Shown here: positions 19,764 through 27,743 of the stretch, piece after piece | Layout: every line of letters begins with the position of its first letter | Numbering within the stretch: the stretch's first letter is position 1 | Source of the DNA: Bacteroidota bacterium | Lineage (GTDB): Bacteria; Bacteroidota; Ignavibacteria; Ignavibacteriales; Ignavibacteriaceae | Direction: 5' to 3' | DNA length: 64,000 bases | NCBI GenBank assembly: GCA_021815405.1 | Contig: JAKAGV010000003.1 | Coordinates: forward strand, 62,001-126,000 | Program-made: the position numbers and the translations under genes | The notes under the pieces: model-generated | Told to the model about the DNA's origin: nothing | The model's input: the letters and a program-made list of their open reading frames with translations, nothing else | Database searches by the model: none

Positions 19764-20759
19764 ATGAGTGTATCAAACTTAAAGATGCCTGAAGCAGTAG
19801 TTCTAGATGAGACGAGTTATTCCAATAATTTCGGCAAGTTCTTTCTTCAGCCGTTAGAAAGAGGCTACGGAGTTACAATGGGTAATTCTTTGAGAAGAGT
19901 ATTGCTTTCGTCGCTTAGCGGTGCCGCTATTACTTCCGTAAAATTTTCGGGAGTGCTTCACGAGTTTACCACTATCGAAGGTGTTGTTGAAGACGTTTCA
20001 GAAATTATCCTTAATCTTAAACAAGTAAGGCTGAAGCTTCTTAACAAGAAGCCAAACAAAATAGATATTTCTTTCAGCGGTGAAGGTGAGTTTACGGCTG
20101 CTGATATACAAAAACACAGTACCGATATTGAAGTGCTCAATCCAGAGTTACACATTGCAACATTAAATAAGAGCGCTAAATTCGATATCGAAATACGAGT
20201 CGGACGAGGTAAGGGTTATGTACCAGCTGCTGAGAATGTTGCACCTGATCAAACTATTGGTGTAATTCCGATTGATTCAATCTTTACTCCGATAAAGAAT
20301 GTAAAGTACGATGTTGAGAATGTTCGTATCGGCGACAAGAATGATTACGAGAAACTTACTCTCGAAATTACTACCGATGGTTCTATTACACCTGATGACG
20401 CCTTAACTCAGGCTGCAAAGATTTTGAAAGAGCACATCCAGTTGTTCATCAACTTTGACATCGAACAGGAAGAAGAACAAGCATCCAGCGCAAAGGACAG
20501 CGAGAGAGATAGAATCAGAAAAATTCTTCTTACTAATGTTGATGACCTAGAGCTCAGTGTAAGATCTCATAATTGTCTTAAAGCTGCAAATATTAAAAAT
20601 CTTGCAGAACTTGTAAGGAAAGATGAATCCGAAATGCTGAAGTTCAGGAATTTCGGAAGAAAGTCTCTTGCCGAGCTTATGGAGATTGTAGAGACTCTCG
20701 GTCTCGAATTTGGTATGGATGTAGAAAAATATTTAAAAGAAGAAACAGAAAGCAATTAG
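19764..20759 (+). CDS. rpoA: RNA polymerase alpha subunit
   Basis: The 331-aa alpha subunit has the N-terminal assembly domain (FGKFFLQPLERGYGVTMGNSLRRVLLSSLSG in stretches), which dimerises and binds beta and beta', and a C-terminal domain (LELSVRSHNCLKAANIKNLAELV) that contacts UP-element DNA and activators. A negatively charged linker (EQEEEQASSAKDSERD) joins them. It is preceded by AGAGGA and followed by rplQ after 7 nt. Confidence 0.98.
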   Translation: MSVSNLKMPEAVVLDETSYSNNFGKFFLQPLERGYGVTMGNSLRRVLLSSLSGAAITSVKFSGVLHEFTTIEGVVEDVSEIILNLKQVRLKLLNKKPNKIDISFSGEGEFTAADIQKHSTDIEVLNPELHIATLNKSAKFDIEIRVGRGKGYVPAAENVAPDQTIGVIPIDSIFTPIKNVKYDVENVRIGDKNDYEKLTLEITTDGSITPDDALTQAAKILKEHIQLFINFDIEQEEEQASSAKDSERDRIRKILLTNVDDLELSVRSHNCLKAANIKNLAELVRKDESEMLKFRNFGRKSLAELMEIVETLGLEFGMDVEKYLKEETESN

Positions 20760-20766
20760 GTTTTTT

Positions 20767-21258
20767 ATGAGACACAGAGTTAAAGGAAGAAAGTTAAAAC
20801 GCACTGCAAGCCACAAACAGGCTTTGTTGAGGTCGCTCGCTACTTCACTTTTAAAACATAAAAGAATAAAAACAACGGTTGCCAAAGCTAAAGAAGCACG
20901 ACCATTTGTCGAATCATTGATAACGAAGGCGCGTAAAAACGATTTAAATGCAAAGAAGCTTGTCATCAACGAAATTAAAGACAAAGAAGTTGTTAAGGAA
21001 TTGTTCAGCGAGATAATCGGGAAGATAGGCGAGAGACCCGGCGGTTATACCAGAATTATAAAGCTTGGTAAAAGAGCTGGTGATGCTGCTGATATGGCAA
21101 TCATCGAGCTTGTGGATTATAACGATGTAATCAACGCAAAAGCTGAAGAGCACAAAGAAAAGAAGGAAGCTAAGGCAAAAGCTAAGAAGGAGAAAAAAGA
21201 AGCCGAAGCTGAAGTTGAAGATGCAAAAGTCGTTGAAGAAAAATCCGACAAAGAATAA
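20767..21258 (+). CDS. rplQ: 50S ribosomal protein L17 with acidic/basic C-terminal tail
   Basis: Residues 1-120 are L17 (MRHRVKGRKLKRTASHKQALLRSL; GDAADMAIIELV), which lies at the tunnel exit. About 40 further residues, mostly Lys, Glu and Ala, extend it to 163 aa and are predicted to be a charged helix or disordered. Similar tails occur on S19, L29 and L5 in this operon. It is the last gene of the ribosomal block; a terminator follows at 21281. Confidence 0.96.
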   Translation: MRHRVKGRKLKRTASHKQALLRSLATSLLKHKRIKTTVAKAKEARPFVESLITKARKNDLNAKKLVINEIKDKEVVKELFSEIIGKIGERPGGYTRIIKLGKRAGDAADMAIIELVDYNDVINAKAEEHKEKKEAKAKAKKEKKEAEAEVEDAKVVEEKSDKE

Positions 21259-21280
21259 TAATAAAAATATCTTAATTTGA

Positions 21281-21306
21281 AATCCCGGTCAGCCGGGATT
21301 TTTTTT
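21281..21306 (+). terminator. Intrinsic terminator of the ribosomal superoperon, abutting engB
   Basis: AATCCCGG (21281-21288) and CCGGGATT (21293-21300) form a perfect 8-bp stem with a TCAG loop, followed by eight consecutive T up to 21306. The engB ATG begins at the very next base, so the terminator also forms the 5' leader of engB on read-through RNA. Confidence 0.92.
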
Positions 21307-21897
21307 ATGTTTGAAAAGCAAGAGTTCATAAAACCGGTTTATAATCTTAAGGAACTGCCAGCAGATAATCTTCCGCAGGTAATTCTTTGCGGCAGGTCGA
21401 ATGTAGGTAAATCTTCATTTATAAATTCTTTGTTTAACAGGAAGAATCTTGCTAAAACTAGTTCTACTCCAGGGAAGACAAGGTCTATCAATTTCTATTT
21501 GATTGACACTAAGTTTTACATTGTTGATTTGCCTGGTTATGGTTACGCAAAAACCAGCATAGAAGAACGAAAAAGTTGGGGGAAACTTATCGGAGATTTT
21601 ATTTCCGCTTCTAAAAAGATTTCTCTTGCATTTCATTTGATTGATAGCCGACATAAACCGACGGAGCTGGACTTGCAGCTTAACTCTTTTCTTCTTTCTG
21701 AAAAAATTCCGTTTGTTGTTGTTTTAAATAAAGCTGATAAACTGAAGCAATCGGAATTCAAACAGGCAAGAAGAAATCTTGAAGAGAGTTTTGGAGTAGG
21801 AAATGAAATACATCCACCTATTTTCTATTCCGCCTTTAAAAATTTGGGCAGGAAAGAAGTTCTTGCGAAACTTTCCAGAACGTTTTATTCCAAATAA
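21307..21897 (+). CDS. engB: Ribosome-biogenesis GTP-binding protein EngB/YsxC/YihA
   Basis: The 196-aa GTPase is needed for 50S maturation. Motifs are G1 GRSNVGKSS, the G2 threonine in SSTPGKTRSI, G3 DLPGYGYA and G4 NKADK. I start at ATG 21307; an in-frame TTG at 21277 would put ten extra residues inside the terminator hairpin. No ribosome-binding site is free: the only purine run, GGGA, is part of the terminator stem. Its expression may therefore depend on read-through or on an internal promoter not recognised here. Confidence 0.93.
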   Translation: MFEKQEFIKPVYNLKELPADNLPQVILCGRSNVGKSSFINSLFNRKNLAKTSSTPGKTRSINFYLIDTKFYIVDLPGYGYAKTSIEERKSWGKLIGDFISASKKISLAFHLIDSRHKPTELDLQLNSFLLSEKIPFVVVLNKADKLKQSEFKQARRNLEESFGVGNEIHPPIFYSAFKNLGRKEVLAKLSRTFYSK

Positions 21898-21909
21898 ATG
21901 CTGGATAGT

Positions 21910-21938
21910 TTGCTATTATAAAATTGTAAAATTATATT
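21910..21938 (+). promoter_or_regulatory. Candidate promoter for the GAF/GGDEF-like gene
   Basis: TTGCTA (21910-21915) and TATATT (21933-21938) are separated by 17 nt, the same -10 hexamer as in the rpsL promoter. It lies between engB and the 21978 gene, about 35 nt upstream of the start codon. Not verified by any other signal. Confidence 0.5.
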
Positions 21939-21977
21939 AACAATCAATTTTTAATATCTGTAAGTAAAAATCTATAC

Positions 21978-23837
21978 ATGGACCGCAAGCAGAAAAAGAG
22001 AATTCTGATTTTTCTATTTATTCCGCTTTTAGCCGCAATACTTTTATTTACGGATGACATGACTATCAAGATAATTACAATCGGGTTGATTGTAATTTAT
22101 GTTGCCTTCATAATCTTTCTCAGAGATTCAATAAAGTTTGCGGGTCCATATATTTCTCAAGAATTAAGTGATGAGGAACCGGAAGAAGCTCTAACAGATG
22201 ATTCTGTTCCCGATTCCGAAGAATCTTTTGAAATTGTCTCGAAGAATAAAAATCTTGAAATTATAACGGCGGAAAATTATTCGCCTGAAATTAGAATCCC
22301 CAAAACTACATTAAAACCTCCTGACTTAAAAGAAAGATTCGAAGAAATTGCAAACGAATCTCTTCCTCAAGGCATTGGCCAAGATGGACAATTCGCTTTT
22401 GTGCTGGAAAAAATGCTGGCAGTTATTAAGGAAGCTTATTCTGCTCATACAGCAATATTTTTTTGGTATAACAAAAAGAAAGAAAAGCTTTCAATTGAAA
22501 AGTACCTGAGCAATACAACCGAAATTGCCAACCGCAAGTTTGATATTGAAGATGACATCCTTAGCAAGATAGTACAAAAAAGTGAGCCGGAACTGCTTAG
22601 TGATATTTCTCCGGCTGCCGAAGCCGATGTAATTCGTTATTACAATGCCCCGCAGGCAATTAGAAGTTTTGTTGGTGTTCCGCTGTTTTATGAAAAATCT
22701 CTTATTGCTATAATCGCTGTTGATTCTAAGATGAACGATGCGTTCGGAATCGAAACAATTTACTCTCTTGGAAGATTCGTTCGTGTTATTACAATGCTGA
22801 TAACAATTTTTGAGGAGAAGCATTCGGATACTATTTCACAGCAAAGATTAAATGGGCTGCTGTCTTTGATTCAGCCTGATAAGCATTTTGAGAACGAGGA
22901 AGATTTGTTTGCCGCAATCCAGAACTGCGCAGGATATTTGCTGAACTGGGATGCGTTTGCTTTTGTTTATTTCCATCCGCTTCAAAAATGTTTTAAAACT
23001 AAAAGAATAATTAATAACACCAGCTTAAAGTATGTGGGCGAAAACCTGGATATTGAACTTACCGGAACTCTTGTCGGTAAATCAATCATAACAGGAATGC
23101 CAGTCAAAATAGATGATACTTCTGCTGATGACTATAAAAGATTTTCTAAAGTCGAAAGCGTAAGCTTCGACGGTTCATTTGTTGCCATTCCGGTTGTTTA
23201 TGATAATCAAAACTATGGCGTGCTTTGCTTCGAGAGCTTAAAGAAAAATGCATACTCAAACCAAGATGTTCAATTCCTGAAGAATGCTGTAAACATATTT
23301 TCTTTTATGATTTATTCATTCTCTACTCAGCTATTATTGAAAAGCTATCTGGCTTTGGACCTCGAAACTAAAACTCTGAATAGCGATACATTTAAGGAAA
23401 GACTTGCATCGGATTTGTTTAAAGCTGCTCAGTTTAAAGTCCCTGGTGCAATTGCTTTAATTAGGATAGACGATTTCCTTGCACAAGAATCTTTATTCGA
23501 TGGTAATCCTTTCCCTAAAGTTTTAGCTTCTGTTTCAGAAACTATTGCTCAGGAGATGACTCCGTTAAATATCTTTGGTAGAATTTCTGAAAAGGTTTTT
23601 GGAGTGTACTTTTTTAATGCTACAACAAAAGATGTTTTCCTTTGGGCAGAAAAGCTTCGTGTTAAGATTGCCCGCAAACCGATTGCTGTTGTTTCGAAAC
23701 AGACTACTTATACTGTATCAATAGGAGTAGCTTCAGCAAATAACAAAACCAATCCAGATGAAGTAATTTATAACGCTGATTTAGCCCTGCAGAAGGCGCT
23801 GGAGCGCGGCGGGAATACTGTACGTAATATTAATTAG
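21978..23837 (+). CDS. Membrane-anchored GAF-GAF protein with degenerate GGDEF domain
   Basis: The 619-aa protein has two transmembrane segments (about residues 8-25 and 29-48), an acidic linker, two GAF-like domains (about 138-280 and 300-450) and a C-terminal GGDEF-type fold (about 460-619). The expected GGDEF signature reads SEKVF at 537-541, in the block GRISEKVFGVYF, so diguanylate cyclase catalysis is unlikely; the later YTVSIGVASANNKTNPDEVI block keeps the GGDEF-family fold pattern. It may be a sensor or scaffold. It has its own candidate promoter and is followed 29 nt later by deoB. Confidence 0.75.
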   Translation: MDRKQKKRILIFLFIPLLAAILLFTDDMTIKIITIGLIVIYVAFIIFLRDSIKFAGPYISQELSDEEPEEALTDDSVPDSEESFEIVSKNKNLEIITAENYSPEIRIPKTTLKPPDLKERFEEIANESLPQGIGQDGQFAFVLEKMLAVIKEAYSAHTAIFFWYNKKKEKLSIEKYLSNTTEIANRKFDIEDDILSKIVQKSEPELLSDISPAAEADVIRYYNAPQAIRSFVGVPLFYEKSLIAIIAVDSKMNDAFGIETIYSLGRFVRVITMLITIFEEKHSDTISQQRLNGLLSLIQPDKHFENEEDLFAAIQNCAGYLLNWDAFAFVYFHPLQKCFKTKRIINNTSLKYVGENLDIELTGTLVGKSIITGMPVKIDDTSADDYKRFSKVESVSFDGSFVAIPVVYDNQNYGVLCFESLKKNAYSNQDVQFLKNAVNIFSFMIYSFSTQLLLKSYLALDLETKTLNSDTFKERLASDLFKAAQFKVPGAIALIRIDDFLAQESLFDGNPFPKVLASVSETIAQEMTPLNIFGRISEKVFGVYFFNATTKDVFLWAEKLRVKIARKPIAVVSKQTTYTVSIGVASANNKTNPDEVIYNADLALQKALERGGNTVRNIN

Positions 23838-23866
23838 TTTAGGTCTTAATTACATTCCAAATAAAT

Positions 23867-25027
23867 ATGAATAATTTCTTCTTCATAGTTCTTGACGGTG
23901 TTGGTATCGGTGAATTGCCCGATGCAGCAAAATACGGAGATAAAGGTAGCAATACTCTCTACAATATGTCCAAAGTTGTCGGTGGATTATATCTTCCAAA
24001 TATGAAAAATTTGGGGCTTGGAAATATTGCAGAGATAATTGGAGTAAATAGAATTGATAATCCATCCGCATCCTTTGGTAAAATGCAGGAAGTTTCAAAT
24101 GGAAAAGACTCGACTACCGGACATTGGGAACTGGGCGGATTATATGTCGATACAAACTTTTCATATTTCCCTGATGGCTTCCCTGACGATTTAATTAATA
24201 AATTTTTAAACCTTACCGGATGTAAAGGTGTTCTAGGAAATAAAGCTGCTTCCGGGACAGAAATAATAAAGGATCTCGGTGATGAACATGTAAAAACGGG
24301 TTACCCAATTGTGTATACTTCTGCAGATTCGGTATTCCAAATTGCTGCTCATGAAAAAGTAATTCCTCTTGAGAGGCTTTATGAAATTTGCACAATTACA
24401 CGCGAGAAGGTTTTAATTCATCCGGTTATTATCGGTAGAGTAATTGCAAGACCATTTGTCGGTTCATCTGGAAATTACACTAGAACGACTAACCGTAAAG
24501 ATTTTTCTCTCGACCCGCCTTCCGATACGATTCTAGATTTACTTCTGAAAAATAGAATTGACACTGTTGCTGTTGGAAAAATTAACGATCTGTTTAACTA
24601 TCGTGGAATTAAGATCCGAGAAAAAACTAAATCGAACACTGAAGGCTGCGAAAAGCTGATCGAATATTCTTCCAAAGCAAAGAACAGTTTTATAATGGCT
24701 AACCTAGTAGACTTTGATGTTTACTTCGGTCATCGGAATGACCCGCAAGGATTTTCCAAAGCACTTATGCAGTTTGATGATTTTTTGCCTTCTTTGCTTG
24801 ATAAGCTTGATGAGACGGATGCATTGATTATTACCGCCGACCATGGCAATGATCCCACTACTCCAAGTACCGACCATAGCAGAGAATATGTACCGCTTTT
24901 ATTTTACAGGAAAGGATTTTCTTCAAAAAACCTTGGTATTAGAAAAACGTTTTCTGACGCAGCTAAAACCGTTGCAGATTTTTTTAGAATAAATAATAGC
25001 TTAAAAGGAACCAGTTTCTTATATTAG
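23867..25027 (+). CDS. deoB: Phosphopentomutase
   Basis: The 386-aa enzyme interconverts (deoxy)ribose 1-phosphate and 5-phosphate, linking nucleoside phosphorolysis to central carbon metabolism. It belongs to the alkaline phosphatase superfamily: the metal-binding Asp is in FFIVLDGVGIGELPDA, DSTTGHWELGG contains the catalytic Thr region, and TADHGNDPTTPSTDHSREYVP holds further Asp/His ligands. Length is as expected. Downstream lie an inverted repeat and two EutN-type genes; the phosphopentomutase next to microcompartment vertex genes is noteworthy but may be coincidental. Confidence 0.94.
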   Translation: MNNFFFIVLDGVGIGELPDAAKYGDKGSNTLYNMSKVVGGLYLPNMKNLGLGNIAEIIGVNRIDNPSASFGKMQEVSNGKDSTTGHWELGGLYVDTNFSYFPDGFPDDLINKFLNLTGCKGVLGNKAASGTEIIKDLGDEHVKTGYPIVYTSADSVFQIAAHEKVIPLERLYEICTITREKVLIHPVIIGRVIARPFVGSSGNYTRTTNRKDFSLDPPSDTILDLLLKNRIDTVAVGKINDLFNYRGIKIREKTKSNTEGCEKLIEYSSKAKNSFIMANLVDFDVYFGHRNDPQGFSKALMQFDDFLPSLLDKLDETDALIITADHGNDPTTPSTDHSREYVPLLFYRKGFSSKNLGIRKTFSDAAKTVADFFRINNSLKGTSFLY

Positions 25028-25045
25028 TTATGGTAGTAATAAAAA

Positions 25046-25124
25046 ATTTGGATTGTGAATTCTTTCAAATTCCACCAAAAATCAAATATGGTCTTAGCTG
25101 GAATTTGAAAGGGAGCCCCCAAAT
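25046..25124 (+). repeat. Structured inverted repeat between deoB and the first EutN gene
   Basis: CTTTCAAATTCCA (25062-25074) and TGGAATTTGAAAG (25099-25111) form a perfect 13-bp stem with a 24-nt loop; outer bases ATTTGG (25046-25051) and CCAAAT (25119-25124) can extend it. No T-tract follows on this strand. It may be an unrecognised RNA structure or an inefficient terminator of deoB. Confidence 0.6.
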
Positions 25125-25146
25125 CTAAACTGCCGATTGTATCTTT

Positions 25147-25178
25147 ACGGAATGTAAATTATATTCGCACGGAATGTA
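25147..25178 (+). repeat. Direct repeat ACGGAATGTA, 22-nt period, upstream of the first EutN gene
   Basis: ACGGAATGTA occurs at 25147-25156 and again at 25169-25178, about two helical turns apart and 30-60 nt upstream of the TTG start at 25208. The position suits a regulator site, but no matching regulator is known. Confidence 0.4.
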
Positions 25179-25207
25179 TAAATTCATCCATAAATTCTGA
25201 GGACTTT

Positions 25208-25504
25208 TTGTTTTTAGGACGAGTTATAGGGACGGTTTGGTCGACAAAAAAAGACGAGAATTTGGTTGGTGCCAAATTTTTAATTGTCAAACAGCTCGAT
25301 TTAAATTTAAACGAGAAGGAAAACTTTGTAGTTGCAGTAGATAGTGTTGGTGCTGGTGAAGGAGAGGTGGTTCTCGTTGCAACCGGAAGTTCTTCGCGCC
25401 AAACTGAAATTACAAAAAACAAACCGGTTGATGCCGTAATAATGGCGATAGTAGATAAGCTTGATATTTCTCTTAAAGAATATCTTGTTGAACACGAAGA
25501 GTAA
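25208..25504 (+). CDS. EutN/CcmL-type microcompartment vertex protein (first copy)
   Basis: The 98-aa protein has the EutN/CcmL/CsoS4 pattern: MFLGRVIGTVWSTKKDENLVG at the front, the central AVDSVGAGEGEVVLVATGSS and VDAVIMAIVDKLDI at the end. Family members form pentamers that cap bacterial microcompartment vertices. Start is TTG 25208 with GAGGA 4 nt upstream. No hexameric shell (Pfam BMC) gene is present in the window, so a shell role cannot be shown; it may be a satellite gene of a compartment encoded elsewhere or a stand-alone protein. Confidence 0.88.
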   Translation: MFLGRVIGTVWSTKKDENLVGAKFLIVKQLDLNLNEKENFVVAVDSVGAGEGEVVLVATGSSSRQTEITKNKPVDAVIMAIVDKLDISLKEYLVEHEE

Positions 25505-25517
25505 TTAAGCAAAAGAT

Positions 25518-25571
25518 AATTATTGCATACTGGTAACTTGTAATGTTTACTTGCGTATGAATGCAATAATT
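25518..25571 (+). repeat. Inverted repeat between the two EutN genes
   Basis: AATTATTGCAT (25518-25528) and ATGCAATAATT (25561-25571) form a perfect 11-bp inverted repeat with a 32-nt spacer. It lies 14 nt after the first EutN stop. There is no T-tract, and the function is unknown. Confidence 0.5.
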
Positions 25572-25644
25572 TCATAGTCTGTAATAATTTACGGTGCAGC
25601 TATTTGTTTTTATAATATATCTTAAAATATAGAAGGCACAGTAA

Positions 25645-25917
25645 TTGTTTCTTGGAAAAGTAATAGGTAATGTGTGGGCTACAAAAAAATATCCCGCTCT
25701 AACCGGCTTTAAGTTGATGTTTGTTCAGCCAATTAATGCTGAACTGGAAAAAGTTGGTGAGCCTATAATAGCTGTTGACACGGTCGGTTCCGGACCAGGC
25801 GAAATAATTTACTACATAACAGCTTCTGAAGCGGTTATTCCGCTGCCGGTTGATATGGCTCCTGTAGATGCATCTATAGTTGGTATTGTAGATTCAATTA
25901 ACGTAGAAAATAAATAG
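25645..25917 (+). CDS. EutN/CcmL-type microcompartment vertex protein (second copy)
   Basis: This 90-aa paralogue shares the pattern of the preceding gene: MFLGKVIGNVWATKKYPALTG, AVDTVGSGPGEIIYY and VDASIVGIVDSINV. Start is TTG 25645, preceded by AGAAGG. The two proteins differ clearly in the middle and at the C terminus, so this is an old duplication rather than a recent copy. The gene is only 12 nt upstream of the sigma factor gene, so the two are probably co-transcribed. Confidence 0.88.
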   Translation: MFLGKVIGNVWATKKYPALTGFKLMFVQPINAELEKVGEPIIAVDTVGSGPGEIIYYITASEAVIPLPVDMAPVDASIVGIVDSINVENK

Positions 25918-25929
25918 CAAGGTGAGACA

Positions 25930-26784
25930 ATGAAAATTACCAAGCAATTTACAAATCGTGAAAGCCTCTCCCTCGATAAATACTTGCAGGAAATCGGGAA
26001 AGTACCTCTGCTTACATTTGAAGATGAAATAGTACTTGCTGTAAAAATTAGGCAGGGCGATCAGGCGGCACTTGAAACTTTAACCAAAGCAAATTTAAGA
26101 TTTGTAGTCAGTGTGGCTAAGCAGTATCAGAACCAAGGACTTTCGTTAGGTGACCTTATCAATGAAGGAAACCTTGGTCTAATTAAGGCTGCGAAGCGAT
26201 TCGATGAGACGAGGGGATTTAAATTTATTTCCTACGCAGTATGGTGGATTCGTCAATCAATTTTACAAGCGCTTGCAGAACAATCAAGAATTGTCAGACT
26301 GCCATTAAACCGTGTCGGTGCGCTTAATAAGATAGGAAAAGCTTACAGCAATCTTGAGCAGGAGTTTGAAAGAGAACCAAGTGCGACAGAACTTGCGCAG
26401 GAACTTGAAATGGATGTGGAAGAAGTAACTGATACTCTTAAAATTTCCGGACGGCATGTTTCAATGGATGCACCGTTTGCGCAGGGTGAAGAAAATAGAC
26501 TGCTTGATGTAATCGAAAGTGAGGAAATCCCAGATCCGGATCATTTATTGATGAAAGAATCCTTGAAAACTGAAATTGAAAGAGCGCTCAGGTCGTTATC
26601 AGAAAGAGAAGCTGAAGTTATTAAACTCTACTTTGGATTGAATAAAGATCATTCGCTGACACTAGAAGAAATTGGTGAAAAATTTAATTTAACGAGAGAA
26701 AGAGTCAGGCAAATAAAGGAGAAAGCAATCCGCAGGCTCAGACATGCTTCGAGAAGTAAAAATTTAAAAGCATATCTGGGCTGA
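25930..26784 (+). CDS. rpoD: Primary-type RNA polymerase sigma factor (short RpoD)
   Basis: The 284-aa sigma-70 protein has region 1.2 ([16 protein letters not shown]), region 2 ([34 protein letters not shown]), 2.3/2.4 ([13 protein letters not shown]), region 3, and region 4.2 ([20 protein letters not shown]). It lacks region 1.1 and the large non-conserved insertion, like the ~32-kDa primary sigma of Bacteroidetes. I infer that it is the housekeeping factor, consistent with the TATATTTG-like -10 elements seen here; an alternative sigma cannot be excluded. The EutN gene lies immediately upstream. Confidence 0.9.
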   Translation: MKITKQFTNRESLSLDKYLQEIGKVPLLTFEDEIVLAVKIRQGDQAALETLTKANLRFVVSVAKQYQNQGLSLGDLINEGNLGLIKAAKRFDETRGFKFISYAVWWIRQSILQALAEQSRIVRLPLNRVGALNKIGKAYSNLEQEFEREPSATELAQELEMDVEEVTDTLKISGRHVSMDAPFAQGEENRLLDVIESEEIPDPDHLLMKESLKTEIERALRSLSEREAEVIKLYFGLNKDHSLTLEEIGEKFNLTRERVRQIKEKAIRRLRHASRSKNLKAYLG

Positions 26785-26789
26785 AGCGT

Positions 26790-27530
26790 ATGATGAAACT
26801 AAAAATATTTTCTGTATTTCTCATTGCCTCAGCAATCTTAATTTTTTACTATGGCTGTGCTTCTACTACAGATGCGATACGTTACGGTGAAAAGACTGGT
26901 AAAGAGCGAAGTAAAAATTCTACCATTAGATTTGCATTAAAAGACACGACAGAAACTTCTAATATATCAAACGAGGAAATCAAAGATACTTCAGATGCCA
27001 TTGATGATAGCTCCGATCCTGATGAAATACCTTCCGATGAGAAAAAGATTAACATTTCCGCTCTTTTAAAAAAATATACTAATAATAATGCTAAGAGCGA
27101 GTTGAATGCAGACCAACTGAATACTCGAGAGAAGATTTTGATGGAGATTATTAAATATTTAGATACTCCTTATAAATATGGCGGCAATACTAAGAACGGA
27201 ATAGATTGCTCTGCTTTTACCAAGGAAGTATACGATAAAGCACTCTCAATTGATCTTGAAAGAAGTGCAAGAGATCAGTACCACGAAGGCGAAGTGGTTC
27301 CCAATAAACATGATCTTCAATTCGGGGACTTGGTTTTCTTCAACACTAGAAGATGGGTAAGACCAGGTCATGTTGGAATTTATATAGGCGATGATCTTTT
27401 CGCTCATGCAAGCTCAAGGAATGGTGTTATTGTCTCGTCTCTTGATGAAGAGTATTATGCAAAAAGATATATGGGCGCAAGAAGATTTGAAGATCTTCCA
27501 AGCTCAAATAGTATTACCGGGAAAAACTAG
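26790..27530 (+). CDS. NlpC/P60-family lipoprotein peptidase
   Basis: The 246-aa protein has a lipoprotein signal with lipobox IFYYGC (Cys23), a long Ser/Asp-rich linker and an NlpC/P60 domain (about 112-235). Catalytic residues are Cys140 in GIDCSAF, His194 in PGHVGIYIG and His206 in LFAHASS. Such enzymes cleave D-gamma-glutamyl bonds in peptidoglycan stem peptides; here it would be anchored in the outer membrane facing the periplasm. It follows the sigma factor by 5 nt, so it shares that transcript. A second ATG at 26793 is an equal start. Confidence 0.9.
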   Translation: MMKLKIFSVFLIASAILIFYYGCASTTDAIRYGEKTGKERSKNSTIRFALKDTTETSNISNEEIKDTSDAIDDSSDPDEIPSDEKKINISALLKKYTNNNAKSELNADQLNTREKILMEIIKYLDTPYKYGGNTKNGIDCSAFTKEVYDKALSIDLERSARDQYHEGEVVPNKHDLQFGDLVFFNTRRWVRPGHVGIYIGDDLFAHASSRNGVIVSSLDEEYYAKRYMGARRFEDLPSSNSITGKN

Positions 27531-27743
27531 TCCACCTTTCAATAAAAATTTTAACCTAAAATAGTTTACAATTCAAGGTTACTTAAATAATTTATGGGAA
27601 ATGAATGATTATCTGCGAATCAATATGTTTTCAATATATTTTTCAAGCTTATTGAATATCAATCGTTAAAAATTAGTCATTGATGTTAGTTCTCATTTAT
27701 TATATTTTTTCATGTTGGATGTCTTAAAATTTAGGAACTATTG
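27531..27743. other. Intergenic gap without recognised elements
   Basis: The 213 nt between the NlpC/P60 gene and the rhodanese gene are AT-rich. I found no tRNA, no strong hairpin and no convincing -35/-10 pair. TAGGAA at about 27732-27737 serves as the ribosome-binding site of the next gene. Confidence 0.5.

Noticed and set aside
21277-21306. In-frame TTG upstream of engB giving ten extra residues
   Set aside because: It lies inside the terminator hairpin and T-tract; the extension is not family-like and ATG 21307 gives the standard EngB amino terminus.
23867-25917. Complete microcompartment operon around deoB and the EutN genes
   Set aside because: No hexameric shell protein or aldehyde dehydrogenase gene occurs in the window, so only the vertex-protein pair is reported.
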